From: Halobacteriovorax sp. GB3
Lineage (GTDB): Bacteria; Bdellovibrionota; Bacteriovoracia; Bacteriovoracales; Bacteriovoracaceae
Length of the DNA stretch: 64,000 nucleotides
Assembly: GCF_028649655.1 (NCBI RefSeq)
Contig: NZ_JAQSLN010000001.1
Coordinates: forward strand, 620,001-684,000
Direction: 5' to 3'
The notes under the pieces were generated by a model. That model had not been told where the DNA came from, did not search any database, and worked only from the letters and a program-made list of their open reading frames with translations. Positions 1-8,792 of this stretch are shown one piece after another. The first letter of the stretch is position 1; every line of letters starts with the position of its first letter. The position numbers were made by a program, and so were the translations under genes.

Positions 1-429
1 GTTATTTTGTGGGTTATAGACTGTTTGAAAATCTGTCCCTCTAACCCCTATGGCCGCAGTTTGTGTTCTAATATAAAGTTTGTCTTTATTTTTTGTAGCC
101 GCCTTTTTAACCTCAGATCGAACTTTACCTTTCATCAAGTTAACTATCCCAGTATCTTGTTTCGGAACTTTATCAATAATCATTTTACTATCTGGTCCTA
201 AGATGATTTTAGATTTATCAAAGAGTGTGATTTGAACGAAACTTTTTTTCTCGGTTAAAATTGAAGTATCTTTTCTTATAGGAGTTCCTGCTTTAACAAC
301 TCTTGCATCTCGTTCACCAACATTGAGAAGAGTTACCTTTCCTCTTACTTTTGTGGCCTTACCAATGACAGGGGTTGCTAGAGTTACTTGAGTAAAAAGG
401 AGGGAAAACGAAATTAAGATTATCTTCAT
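1..429 (-). CDS. FecR-domain exported protein (3' end outside window)
   Basis: Reading the minus strand from the ATG at 429 gives 143 codons open to the window edge, so the C-terminus is missing. The first ~19 residues are a signal peptide (MKIILISF start, ending TLA). The rest has the FecR-domain pattern: an early short beta repeat, an ITLFDKSKIILGP segment, then VNLMKGKVR and the hallmark AAIGVRGTDF near the edge. In this group FecR domains often occur in periplasmic or envelope proteins rather than true iron-dicitrate sensors, and no sigma factor is visible here. An AAGGAT ribosome-binding site lies just before the ATG. The domain call is firm; the function is not known. Confidence 0.75.
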   Translation of the reverse strand, partial: MKIILISFSLLFTQVTLATPVIGKATKVRGKVTLLNVGERDARVVKAGTPIRKDTSILTEKKSFVQITLFDKSKIILGPDSKMIIDKVPKQDTGIVNLMKGKVRSEVKKAATKNKDKLYIRTQTAAIGVRGTDFQTVYNPQNN

Positions 430-535
430 ACCAAATCCTTGGAGTAAATAATTCTCACTTTTACGTTCATTCGAAAAAGTGATTTAATTAATAGGTATTC
501 TATCCATAAACGATATTCTTAAAAAGGACTTTTCC

Positions 536-1255
536 ATGAGGGATTTTTTTTCTAAGGGCCTTTGCTTAGGTTTTTTTACTTTGTTGAGTTTTCAGTCTCT
601 TAGTGCAGACAAACTTCACTACCCAGAATTAGAGGTTACTCCAAGAGCAAGTGAGCGCCTTAAAATGATGGTGATTAAAGAAAAAAAGGCGAATTTTTTC
701 TCTGAATTACCTATGCAAATTTCTGCCATGACTACTCTAACAGCAGGGCTTCTTCAATTTGGTAATGTCGATGAGAATGATGACCCTGATAAAAAATCTG
801 CTTGGGCCGGTGTTGTTGTCGGAGGTGCTTGGTTGGGAATTAATTACTACCTCTCAAATCAGCATGGTCTTTACGAAAATAGCTACCGTGAAATGATACA
901 AGCGAAAGGACAAACCGATAGAGATCAACTCATTCGCGAAAGACTTGCTGAAGAAGGTCTCAAAAAGGCAGCTCGTCTTTCAAAAAGGTTGAAGTGGATG
1001 TCTGCTCTTACAAATGCGGGAGCTGGTGCTTATATGATGAGCAATGTTGAAAAGGATAATATTTCTGAGCTAGTCAATGCTCTTTCAATTGTTGCGGCCT
1101 TTGGACCACTTTTCTTTGAATCTGAAAGAGAGAGGGTATGGAGAGATCAAAAATCTTATAAAAAGAAAGTATATGGCCCAATTCTTACTTCAAGTGTTTT
1201 CAACCTTGGAAATAATCAATGGGCCCCTGGATTCTTATTTTCCGCTAGATTCTAA
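536..1255 (+). CDS. Exported hypothetical protein
   Basis: This 239-residue protein has a cleavable-looking signal peptide (about residues 1-24, ending LSA). Several moderately hydrophobic, glycine/alanine-rich stretches follow (around 60-80, 90-108, 155-172 and 183-198), which suggest an envelope protein, possibly with membrane hairpins. The C-terminus ends in ARF, as beta-barrel outer-membrane proteins often do. I do not recognise a family. It converges on and overlaps the next gene by 21 bp. An AAAAAGGA site precedes the ATG. Confidence 0.6.
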   Translation: MRDFFSKGLCLGFFTLLSFQSLSADKLHYPELEVTPRASERLKMMVIKEKKANFFSELPMQISAMTTLTAGLLQFGNVDENDDPDKKSAWAGVVVGGAWLGINYYLSNQHGLYENSYREMIQAKGQTDRDQLIRERLAEEGLKKAARLSKRLKWMSALTNAGAGAYMMSNVEKDNISELVNALSIVAAFGPLFFESERERVWRDQKSYKKKVYGPILTSSVFNLGNNQWAPGFLFSARF

Positions 1256-2044
1256 TTCAATGGTTCTTTTGGCCATCAATTTAGCAAATTCGATGGCCTC
1301 TTTCTTATTCTTATCAAGACCCTTTTTAGAGATGGCAAAAAGATAACCATTCTTAAAATTCTTAATTGATTCAGGTCCAAATGACGTTATTTCTTTCGCT
1401 AACTCTAGTGCTTGAAAGTGGGCGAGATTTAACTTTTGATTCTCAGTACTAAATTCATAGAGATCCAGGAAATATGAACTCATGGCCTGGTTGTACTTCA
1501 CTGTATTTTGCAATACATCGGAAGCTAGCTTTGCGCAGTGTTTTCCTGACATGTCGAATCCACGTGATGAAAGACAGAAGCGAACGATTTTTTGAAAGTC
1601 ATTTCTAATGAGAATTGGATCTTCGATCTCTTTAAGAGAGAGTGAAAGAGCAGTATCAACGGCAGATTTGATATCAAGATCAAGATATTCTTTTAGGAAA
1701 GACTCTTTGAAGATGGTGATGAATGTTTCACTGCTTCGATCTGACTTATCGCTAAACTTTAGTGCTGTATTGATGGCATCACTTGTTTCAAGACCAGCTT
1801 TAACGAGTAAGTTTGAAATGGAGATAAAGCGCTTCGCTGCATTCGTGCAACCTTTAGAAACGGAATCTGAAACGCGAAGAAGATCGTTATTTTTGAGCGA
1901 GTATTCTTTTTTGTTTTTTAAGTAATTATAAGTTGTGATGTACTCTTTTGAAGAACTACATTGCTTAATCGGAGCGTATTCAGCGTGAGTCAAAGAGGGC
2001 ACGAGCGATGGGATCAAGAGAAGAGTGAAAAAAGTCTTTTTCAT
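1235..2044 (-). CDS. Exported helical hypothetical protein
   Basis: This 269-residue protein begins with a signal peptide (MKKTFFTLLL to about residue 21, SLTHA). The mature part is almost wholly predicted helix with a few cysteines (CSSS, GCTNAAK, FCLSSRG, HCAKLA). No family recognised. It is convergent with the upstream exported protein and divergent from the histone gene, with about 195 bp between them that carries the histone promoter. Confidence 0.6.
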   Translation of the reverse strand: MKKTFFTLLLIPSLVPSLTHAEYAPIKQCSSSKEYITTYNYLKNKKEYSLKNNDLLRVSDSVSKGCTNAAKRFISISNLLVKAGLETSDAINTALKFSDKSDRSSETFITIFKESFLKEYLDLDIKSAVDTALSLSLKEIEDPILIRNDFQKIVRFCLSSRGFDMSGKHCAKLASDVLQNTVKYNQAMSSYFLDLYEFSTENQKLNLAHFQALELAKEITSFGPESIKNFKNGYLFAISKKGLDKNKKEAIEFAKLMAKRTIELESSGK

Positions 2045-2175
2045 AAGTATCTACCTTTCTAAATTGAATATGGAATTATTTTATCTGAAAATCGAAATTT
2101 CACAACGTCGTTAAAATGACTCCTATCATACTCTAGCTGTCAAAATTCTAACGTTAAAAAAAAACTTCTTTTTCG

Positions 2176-2205
2176 TTGACTATTACACGAAGTGAAAAAT
2201 AAAAT
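2176..2205 (+). promoter_or_regulatory. Sigma-70-type promoter of the histone gene
   Basis: TTGACT at 2176-2181 and TAAAAT at 2200-2205 are separated by 18 bp and lie about 35 bp before the start codon. This is the best -35/-10 match I saw in the first 40 kb, in keeping with strong expression of an abundant chromatin protein. The expression level is inferred. Confidence 0.6.
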
Positions 2206-2240
2206 AGAGGAAGTCTTATTCACCCCAAAAGGAGTTTTTC

Positions 2241-2525
2241 ATGGCAAAAGCTAAGAAAAAAGCAACAAAAAAACCAGCTGCTAAAAAAGCAGCAAAGAAA
2301 ACAACTGCAAAAAAAGCAGCTAAGAAACCAGCAAAAAAAGCAACTAAAGAGATGCTACTAGTTGGTTCTAAAACAAAAGAAGCTCTAAAAGGTAAAGGGT
2401 TCAACGTTTCTGCTGACACTCTAAGCGCACTTAACGAGCACGTTTACTGGCTAGTTGAGCAAGCTCAAAAGAGATGTGAAGCTAACGGTAGAAAGACTAT
2501 TCGTCCATACGATATTCTTGCTTAA
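2241..2525 (+). CDS. Bacterial histone-fold protein with H1-like K/A tail
   Basis: The protein has 94 residues. Residues 2-38 are nearly all Lys/Ala/Pro/Thr in AAKK and PAKKA repeats, like the tail of histone H1 or Hc1. Residues ~50-94 read as a single histone fold: a short helix (VSADTLSAL), a long central helix (NEHVYWLVEQAQKRC), then the L2 signature GRKTIRPYDI, which matches the RKTI..DI pattern of archaeal and bacterial histones. Bdellovibrio is known to have a histone as a major chromatin component; that protein lacks a long tail as far as I recall, so the fusion is notable. An AAAAGGAG site precedes the ATG, with a strong promoter upstream and a strong terminator downstream. It is monocistronic. 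It probably binds DNA through both parts. Confidence 0.8.
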   Translation: MAKAKKKATKKPAAKKAAKKTTAKKAAKKPAKKATKEMLLVGSKTKEALKGKGFNVSADTLSALNEHVYWLVEQAQKRCEANGRKTIRPYDILA

Positions 2526-2551
2526 TTAAGCTTCTCTTAAGAGATAAAGAA

Positions 2552-2577
2552 GGCCTCCTATCGGGAGGCTTTTTTTT
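2552..2577 (+). terminator. Intrinsic terminator of the histone gene
   Basis: GCCTCC and GGAGGC form a stem around a four-base TATC-type loop, followed by eight T. It lies 27 bp after the stop codon. Confidence 0.85.
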
Positions 2578-2733
2578 GACCTAAATTGTGGTCAATCTTA
2601 TCATTTTCTTGATTTATCCCCTCTAAAAAATTCCTCCTGTAATAGAAAGACACCCCTTTATAAAGGTATTAAGAAACTTTTGTTTATGTACGATAGGATA
2701 GATAATGAAGCATTTAAAAGAAGGGTGTTCTTT

Positions 2734-4707
2734 ATGGATTTGAAAAAGAAAATGATTGTAAGTTTCATTTTAGTGTCACTGATTCCTTTTGCCTCAGGTC
2801 TTGTGATGGCGATCAAAAAAGCAGAGCCTTCAGTAAAATCTGAAATTGTGCAAAAGCTAGGTGCGATTCAAAAATCAAAAAAATTACGAGTTAAAGAGAA
2901 GATGAAAACTTTTAATTCAATGTCTCTTTTTCTAAGTCGCCATAGAAAATTTCAAGATGCTTTCGTTCTCTATGAAGAGGGAACTTCTTTTGGAAAGTCT
3001 TCAGATGAGTATAAATCAGCTCATAAAAAGTACGATCCATTCTTAAAAACTTCAGCTAATGAAATGGACCTTGATGATCTGATTCTCATTTCCAATAAAG
3101 GAGAGATTCTCGCTTCTGGAAAAGATTCTACAATTGTCGGAATGAATGCTCTGGATAAAGGTGGTTTTGGAAAGGTTCTTAAAAATGTTCTCGATAACTC
3201 CTATAGTGCTGATTCTGGAATCCTCTTTGTCGATTATATGAAAATAAGAGATGGTGGCGATTTCAATGCTTATTTTATTACTCGCTTTGCTCCAAACTCG
3301 TCTGATCGTGGTCAATGGAAAAAAGGGGAGAGTATCGGTGCGATTGCTCTTGGTATTCATCCAGATACAATTGATGCGATCGTTAATGAGAGAACAGGTC
3401 TTGGAAAAACGGGTGAAACATACATCGTTGGGATGAATGAAGATGGTACAACGTCATATAGAAGTACAAGGGTTGTAAAAAAAGGTGAAATTGGAAAAGC
3501 TAAAAAAGGTGGATCAATTAGTGCCGCTTTTAAAAATAAGCCCGAGCTTGCCCATTCTGAAAAAATCGGAAGTACTGGTGTTGCTGAAGTTGTCTACTCT
3601 TCATATATTCCAGATTTTGGAATGAATTGGGCCTTGTTTACAACACAAAGTGAGTCTGAGGCCATGAGTTCTCTTTATGATATTTATAAAGTTGCCTTTT
3701 TCATTGGAGCTTTTTTTGGAATCGTGATTATTGCCTTTTCTCTCTACTTTTCAAACTCGATTACAAAACCTATTCAAATGGTTGTTGAAAATTTATCTAA
3801 AAGAGCAGAGTCTTTAAGAAGCACTTCAACAAGTATGGAGCATCAAAGTCAAAGACTTTCGAGTGCTTCCACAGAGCAGGCTTCTAGTCTACAGCAGACG
3901 GCCGCTTCCATTGATGAGATTTCAGCGATGATTGATCGAAATACAGAATCATCAACTTATTCAAAAGATCTTTCAACGAAGTCCAATCAAGTGGCCATTG
4001 ATGGGAAAATGACTATTACAGATATGATTCGTGCTATTGAGGATATCAATGAGTCTAATAACGATATTACCAATCAGATGCAAGAGAGTAATAGGCAGAT
4101 AGAAGAGATTGTCCAAATTATTAATGAGATTGGAGAAAAAACCAAGGTCATTAATGATATTGTTTTTCAGACAAAACTACTTTCTTTCAATGCTTCGGTT
4201 GAAGCTGCAAGAGCTGGAGAAGATGGAAAAGGCTTTGCCGTTGTCGCAGAGGAAGTAGGTAATCTTGCTAATATGAGTGGTCAGGCGGCCAATGAAATTT
4301 CTGATATGCTTGAAAAAAGTGTTGTGAAAGTAAAGTCAATCGTTGAACAAACTCAGGGAAGTGTTGATGTCCTTATTGCAAAAGGGAGAGAGAAAGTTGA
4401 AACGGGAACTGAGATTGCCAATAAATGCGGTATTGCCTTGGATGAAATTCTTCAAAATGTCTCTCTTGTAAATGACAAAGTTGCTGAAATCGCTCAGGCC
4501 AGTATCGAGCAGTCATCTGGTGTTCAGCAGATTACAGCTGCGGTAAGAGAGCTTGATATTGTTGCCCATGAGAATTCAAATATTGCCTCAGAATCGACAA
4601 ATAATGTTCGAGTCCTTAAAGATGAAGCCCTTGGGATCGCTACTGTGGTGAGTGATCTAAATCGCTTGGTTTATGCAAAAGAATTAGAAACGAAAAAAAG
4701 CGCATAA
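2734..4707 (+). CDS. Methyl-accepting chemotaxis protein
   Basis: This is a 657-residue chemoreceptor. A transmembrane helix at ~7-28 is followed by a ~290-residue periplasmic sensor region (dCache-like in length and pattern), a second helix at ~320-340, and a cytoplasmic coiled coil. The signalling tip at ~477-511 has the conserved core VFQTKLLSFNASVEAARAG and GKGFAVVAEEV, which contacts CheA/CheW. No C-terminal pentapeptide for CheR tethering is present. The open frame extends 54 bp further upstream, but the ATG at 2734 has a good AGAAGGG site and leaves a normal N-terminus. The ligand cannot be told. It is convergent with hisS over a shared terminator. Confidence 0.9.
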   Translation: MDLKKKMIVSFILVSLIPFASGLVMAIKKAEPSVKSEIVQKLGAIQKSKKLRVKEKMKTFNSMSLFLSRHRKFQDAFVLYEEGTSFGKSSDEYKSAHKKYDPFLKTSANEMDLDDLILISNKGEILASGKDSTIVGMNALDKGGFGKVLKNVLDNSYSADSGILFVDYMKIRDGGDFNAYFITRFAPNSSDRGQWKKGESIGAIALGIHPDTIDAIVNERTGLGKTGETYIVGMNEDGTTSYRSTRVVKKGEIGKAKKGGSISAAFKNKPELAHSEKIGSTGVAEVVYSSYIPDFGMNWALFTTQSESEAMSSLYDIYKVAFFIGAFFGIVIIAFSLYFSNSITKPIQMVVENLSKRAESLRSTSTSMEHQSQRLSSASTEQASSLQQTAASIDEISAMIDRNTESSTYSKDLSTKSNQVAIDGKMTITDMIRAIEDINESNNDITNQMQESNRQIEEIVQIINEIGEKTKVINDIVFQTKLLSFNASVEAARAGEDGKGFAVVAEEVGNLANMSGQAANEISDMLEKSVVKVKSIVEQTQGSVDVLIAKGREKVETGTEIANKCGIALDEILQNVSLVNDKVAEIAQASIEQSSGVQQITAAVRELDIVAHENSNIASESTNNVRVLKDEALGIATVVSDLNRLVYAKELETKKSA

Positions 4708-4738
4708 AAAAAGCACCCTAATTAGGGTGCTTTTTTTA
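4705..4738. terminator. Bidirectional terminator between mcp and hisS
   Basis: AAGCACCCTA and TAGGGTGCTT form a near-perfect stem with A-run on one side and T-run on the other, so it can end both the chemoreceptor and the hisS transcripts. Confidence 0.85.
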
Positions 4739-6097
4739 TTTTGAGATTATTTCAATGGCCCTTTCAATTGAGACCTTTTCTTGATCACCTGTTTCCATAT
4801 TTTTTAAGGCGAGCATATCTTCTTTAAGTTCATCTTCTCCAATCATAATGACAAATCGAGAACCTTTAGCATTGGCATATTTCATTTGTTTTTTCATTTT
4901 GACAGGTTCTGGAAAAATTTCAGCTCTAAGATTGGCCTTTCTTATTTTTAAAAGTTGCTCTAGTGACTTATCTTGAGATTCATCACCAAAGTTAATAAAT
5001 AGAACATCGAGAAAGTTTTCTAGGTTTTTAGGAAAGAGGTCTCTTGCTTCCATAACATCAAAGATTCGATCAGCACCAAAACTAATTCCAACCCCTGAAA
5101 CACCTTTGAGGCCAAAAACACCTGTAAGGTTGTCATAGCGACCACCGGCCCCAATGCTTCCCATTGATCCATCGAGTAGCTTTACTTCGTAAATTGCTCC
5201 CGTGTAGTAATCAAGTCCTCTAGCGAGTGTTACGTCAAAATTGAGAGTTTCTACTCCAAGCTTGTCTGTATATTTAAAAATGGTTTCAAGCTCACTAATT
5301 CCAAGAAGACCTGTTTCACTATCTTTTAAAAACTCTTTCATTGAGTTTAGCTTTTCGCTATTTGACCCTGTAAGTTCAAAGAGTGGAGAAATCTTTTCGA
5401 GTTTATCTTGCTCAAAGCCTCTCTCTTTAAGCTCTTCGAGAACCTTTTCTTTTCCAATTTTATCGAGCTTATCGATGGCAACAGTCATATCGACCAGCTT
5501 ATCCGAGGCTCCAAGAACTTCGGCAATTCCCGCTAGGATTTTTCTATTGTTGATTTCAATTTGAACGCCTTCAATATTTAGATTTTTAAAGACATCATCG
5601 TAAATTTGGACAAGTTCAACTTCGCAAAGAAGCGAATCACTTCCAACACTGTCAGCATCACATTGAAAGAACTCACGATATCGTCCTTTTTGCGGGCGAT
5701 CAGCTCTCCATACAGGTTGAATTTGAAATCTCTTAAAAGGCATGGCCAGTTGACCATGATTTTGAGCGACAAAGCGAGCAAAGGGAACTGTGAGGTCATA
5801 CTTAAGACCTTTTTCGCTAATTTGCTTAATGAGCTTCTTTGAGTCTTTGGCCTTTAGATCTTCATCGTTGGCCTTTTTAAGGTAATCACCTGAGTTTAAA
5901 ATTTTGAAAAGAAGGCGATCTCCCTCTTCTCCGTACTTTCCTGTGAGAACTGATAGATTTTCCATAGAAGGAGTCTCAAGTGGCATAAATCCATATTGAG
6001 TGAAACTCTTTTTAATCGTGTTGAATAAATAGTTTCTTTTCACCATTTGTGACGGTGAAAAATCTCTTGTCCCTTTAGGGGTACCAACTTTACTCAT
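4736..6097 (-). CDS. hisS: Histidyl-tRNA synthetase
   Basis: This 453-residue class II synthetase charges tRNA-His in the cytoplasm. The N-terminus PKGTRDF is typical. Motif 2 (FQIQPVWRADRPQKGRYREF), the histidine-specific LARGLDYYTG loop and motif 3 (GVGISFGADRI) are all present, followed by an anticodon-binding domain of ~100 residues. The length is normal for the long bacterial form. The start MSKVGTPKG has an AAGGAG site. Single-gene unit, convergent with the chemoreceptor. Confidence 0.96.
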   Translation of the reverse strand: MSKVGTPKGTRDFSPSQMVKRNYLFNTIKKSFTQYGFMPLETPSMENLSVLTGKYGEEGDRLLFKILNSGDYLKKANDEDLKAKDSKKLIKQISEKGLKYDLTVPFARFVAQNHGQLAMPFKRFQIQPVWRADRPQKGRYREFFQCDADSVGSDSLLCEVELVQIYDDVFKNLNIEGVQIEINNRKILAGIAEVLGASDKLVDMTVAIDKLDKIGKEKVLEELKERGFEQDKLEKISPLFELTGSNSEKLNSMKEFLKDSETGLLGISELETIFKYTDKLGVETLNFDVTLARGLDYYTGAIYEVKLLDGSMGSIGAGGRYDNLTGVFGLKGVSGVGISFGADRIFDVMEARDLFPKNLENFLDVLFINFGDESQDKSLEQLLKIRKANLRAEIFPEPVKMKKQMKYANAKGSRFVIMIGEDELKEDMLALKNMETGDQEKVSIERAIEIISK

Positions 6098-6230
6098 TGT
6101 AAATCTCCTTAATTAACTAAAAAAATATAACGTTTTTCACGCTTATTGGCTACAGGAGAGGAATTTCTTGTGACTATCCTTTAAATTTTGCATTTTTTTT
6201 CCCATAATAGGGGACAAATAAGGAGAATCT

Positions 6231-7160
6231 ATGGATTTAAGGATCATACCTTTAACACTACTCGCTACATTCTTTGTAAGTTGTTCTCATATTGGAAATT
6301 TGAAGAACGACCAAGTTGTGAGACTTGCCCAAGAAGATATCGAGATCAAAGACTACAATATTCACCCTGGCTCGACGAAACTGGTTTATGTTCCTGTGAA
6401 AAACTCATTTCGCGATGGGGAGCTTTATTGTGATGAGAAAGTTGTCGGTATGGATCGAGTTGGAGATTATTATCGCGCCTTTGTCTCTGCTAACTATTAT
6501 GCTGTAGGACCTAGTTTCTCTTGTTTTATCAAAAAGAAGCTCGATAAGAATACTTATCTCAGTTTTCATGTGATGAATTTCAATGTCATTCCTTATGAAT
6601 ACCCTTTCAATAAGCTCAATGTTCCAAAGAAGCACGTTGATCTCGCTGAAAAAGACGTTCAACGTTGGTTAAAAGAAAAAGAAATTTTGAAAAAGGTCTA
6701 TAGTGAGGCGATTATGGATCGCGCACTCTTTACAGGAGCTTTTGTCAGACCTCTAAATTCTAAGGTTACTTCTGTCTATGGAACTAAGAGGATCTTTAAT
6801 AACAAAAAGGAATCTTGGCACTCTGGAGTCGATTTTAGAGCGAGAAGACCAACGCCGATTCCCGTTTCTAATCGCGGAAAAGTTGTCTTTACGGGGCATC
6901 TCTTTTTTAATGGAAAGACAGTGATCGTCGATCACGGGCTAGGGATTTTCACTCTCTATTGCCACCTTTCAAAAATTGATGCCAAAGTTGGAACGATTGT
7001 AGAGAAGGGAAATATTCTTGGACTCTCTGGAAATACAGGAAGATCAAGTGCTCCTCACTTACACTGGGGAACGCGCGTTCAGGGGAATTGGATCAATGGT
7101 CTTGATCTCATTGATCAAACTCTAGTATTTGAGAATCAGACCAGCACCGCCCAAAAGTAA
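6231..7160 (+). CDS. M23 (LytM-type) peptidoglycan endopeptidase, lipoprotein
   Basis: This 309-residue protein starts with a lipoprotein signal (TFFVSC, Cys18), so it is probably anchored in a membrane facing the periplasm. A ~150-residue N-terminal region precedes the M23 domain. The zinc ligands are intact: H197 and D201 in HSGVD, and H276/H278 in PHLHW. It is therefore likely an active cell-wall endopeptidase, unlike the degenerate divisome activators. In a predatory relative such enzymes could act on self or prey wall; the sequence alone does not say. The AAGGAG site fixes the start. Its 3' end overlaps the convergent next gene by 39 bp. Confidence 0.88.
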   Translation: MDLRIIPLTLLATFFVSCSHIGNLKNDQVVRLAQEDIEIKDYNIHPGSTKLVYVPVKNSFRDGELYCDEKVVGMDRVGDYYRAFVSANYYAVGPSFSCFIKKKLDKNTYLSFHVMNFNVIPYEYPFNKLNVPKKHVDLAEKDVQRWLKEKEILKKVYSEAIMDRALFTGAFVRPLNSKVTSVYGTKRIFNNKKESWHSGVDFRARRPTPIPVSNRGKVVFTGHLFFNGKTVIVDHGLGIFTLYCHLSKIDAKVGTIVEKGNILGLSGNTGRSSAPHLHWGTRVQGNWINGLDLIDQTLVFENQTSTAQK

Positions 7161-7565
7161 AAGAGCCCCAAGGACTCTCATTGGATTGATTGAATTCACT
7201 GGGAGTCCTAGAATTCCAAAATGGTCCATTGTTAGAGACATAACCAGTTGTCCTGTTACAATGAGCGCCACAAATCCCATCGATCCTAGTTTAGGAACAA
7301 TCATTATCGCAGAGAGAACAAAGACACTTCCAATGAGTCCTCCAATGAGAACGTAGGGAGGAAGGGAGAGTAGTTTTGATGGCGAAGGAAAGGGAATTGG
7401 TAGTAAAAGATTAAGTGTTAAGAAGACCAGAAATCCTCCTGTGAAGGAGATGAGGGCCGCTGAAATATTGCTTTGAATAAGAGTTGATAGTCTCGAATTG
7501 ATGATTGCTTGAAAGGGGACCAAAAGACCCATGGCAAATGCAAAGACAATATAAGCTACTTTCAT
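7122..7565 (-). CDS. DMT-superfamily small membrane protein (YdcZ/DUF606)
   Basis: This 147-residue protein has five hydrophobic helices (about 1-20, 32-54, 68-88, 95-112, 125-146) and the GLPVNSINPMRVLGALLLLGG ending typical of the YdcZ family, single-domain relatives of EamA transporters that work as dimers. The substrate is unknown. The start has an AAGGAA site. It overlaps the M23 gene tail to tail. Confidence 0.8.
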   Translation of the reverse strand: MKVAYIVFAFAMGLLVPFQAIINSRLSTLIQSNISAALISFTGGFLVFLTLNLLLPIPFPSPSKLLSLPPYVLIGGLIGSVFVLSAIMIVPKLGSMGFVALIVTGQLVMSLTMDHFGILGLPVNSINPMRVLGALLLLGGAGLILKY

Positions 7566-7652
7566 ATTATTTCCTTAAGTTTCTTCTTGTTTTCTATTAT
7601 TATGGTTGAGTAGGGTTTTTGGTACAAGACAGTAAAAAAGGATTTTTACGAA

Positions 7653-8792
7653 ATGCAGCTCGCTTTTCTTATTCTAAATAGTATATTTTCACTTCTTATT
7701 TTCTGCCTTCTTTTCATTCTTTGGAAAAAGAATAGTGGAGAGAACTCCTTTCAAAAGATGAGTAATTTCATTTTTCAGAACTTTGCTGAACTTCGAGAAA
7801 CTCTTGTTCTTAGGCAAGAAGAGAATCGTGAGAAGATCAATCGAGAGATTGGAAACTTTAAAATGGAGATGAAAGATAGTCTCCATAAGGAATTTGTAAA
7901 TACCAACAATGTCTTAGAAGAAAGACTGGATAAAATCTCAAATCGAGTGAGAGAAAATCTCGATGAAGGGTTTAAAAAGACCAATGAGACATTTGCCAAT
8001 GTCATTCAAAGACTTGCCAGAATTGATGAAGCACAAAAGAAGATTGAGTCTCTCTCAAGTAATGTTGTCTCACTTCAAGATGTTTTAACAGATAAGAAAA
8101 GTCGTGGAATCTTTGGAGAGGTTCAACTTAATCACCTTCTTGCTAGTGTCTTTGGCGATAAGAACGATAAGGTCTATGCTCTTCAGCATAAGCTCTCAAC
8201 TGGCAAGATTGTCGATTCCATCCTCTTTATGCCTGAGCCAACAGGTAATATCTGTGTCGATTCAAAATTTCCTTTAGAAAACTTTAAAAGAATGTTTGAT
8301 AAGGAACTAGATGAATCGCAAAGAGCTTTTGCTCAAAAAGAATTTGCAAGAAATGTAAAAAAACATATCGATGATATCGCTAATAAATATATCATCACCA
8401 ATGAAACTTCTGATCAGGCGATAATGTTTCTACCGGCAGAGGCGATCTTTGCTGAACTACACGCCTATCACCCTCAAGTCATAGAGTACGCCAACTCACG
8501 CCGTATCTGGATTGCTTCTCCTACTACTTTTATGGCAACACTAACGACACTTCAATCAGTGCTTATTAATATTGAAAGAAATAAGTATATGGGTGTGATG
8601 CATGAAGAGATTAATAAACTTGGAGAAGAATTCAAGCGTTATCAGGAAAGGTGGGGTGATCTCTCTAAACACTTAAATGCTGTTACTAAAGATGTTGATC
8701 GCATTAATATAACTTCCAATAAGATTTCAAATCGCTTTCAAAAAATATTGGAAGTTGAGTTAGAGCAAAAGCATCAGCAGTTTTTAGAATAG
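7653..8792 (+). CDS. rmuC: RmuC-family DNA recombination protein
   Basis: This 379-residue protein has the RmuC layout: an N-terminal membrane helix (~1-24), a long coiled coil (~45-150), then the conserved nuclease-like core with GRGxxGE-type (SRGIFGEVQL) and DSILFMPE, ICVDSKFPLENF motifs. RmuC limits inversions and short-repeat recombination in E. coli; the core is related to restriction-endonuclease folds. Length is slightly shorter than E. coli RmuC. It is tail to tail with the next gene, overlapping by 9 bp. Confidence 0.9.
   Translation: MQLAFLILNSIFSLLIFCLLFILWKKNSGENSFQKMSNFIFQNFAELRETLVLRQEENREKINREIGNFKMEMKDSLHKEFVNTNNVLEERLDKISNRVRENLDEGFKKTNETFANVIQRLARIDEAQKKIESLSSNVVSLQDVLTDKKSRGIFGEVQLNHLLASVFGDKNDKVYALQHKLSTGKIVDSILFMPEPTGNICVDSKFPLENFKRMFDKELDESQRAFAQKEFARNVKKHIDDIANKYIITNETSDQAIMFLPAEAIFAELHAYHPQVIEYANSRRIWIASPTTFMATLTTLQSVLINIERNKYMGVMHEEINKLGEEFKRYQERWGDLSKHLNAVTKDVDRINITSNKISNRFQKILEVELEQKHQQFLE

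Noticed and set aside
1077-1346. 89-codon ORF crossing the end of the first exported protein
   Set aside because: It lies in another frame of a better-supported gene and continues antisense to the next one.
2216-2419. Hydrophobic ORF on the minus strand over the histone gene
   Set aside because: It is the complement of the lysine/alanine repeats, which gives Phe/Ala-rich codons; it has no independent support.
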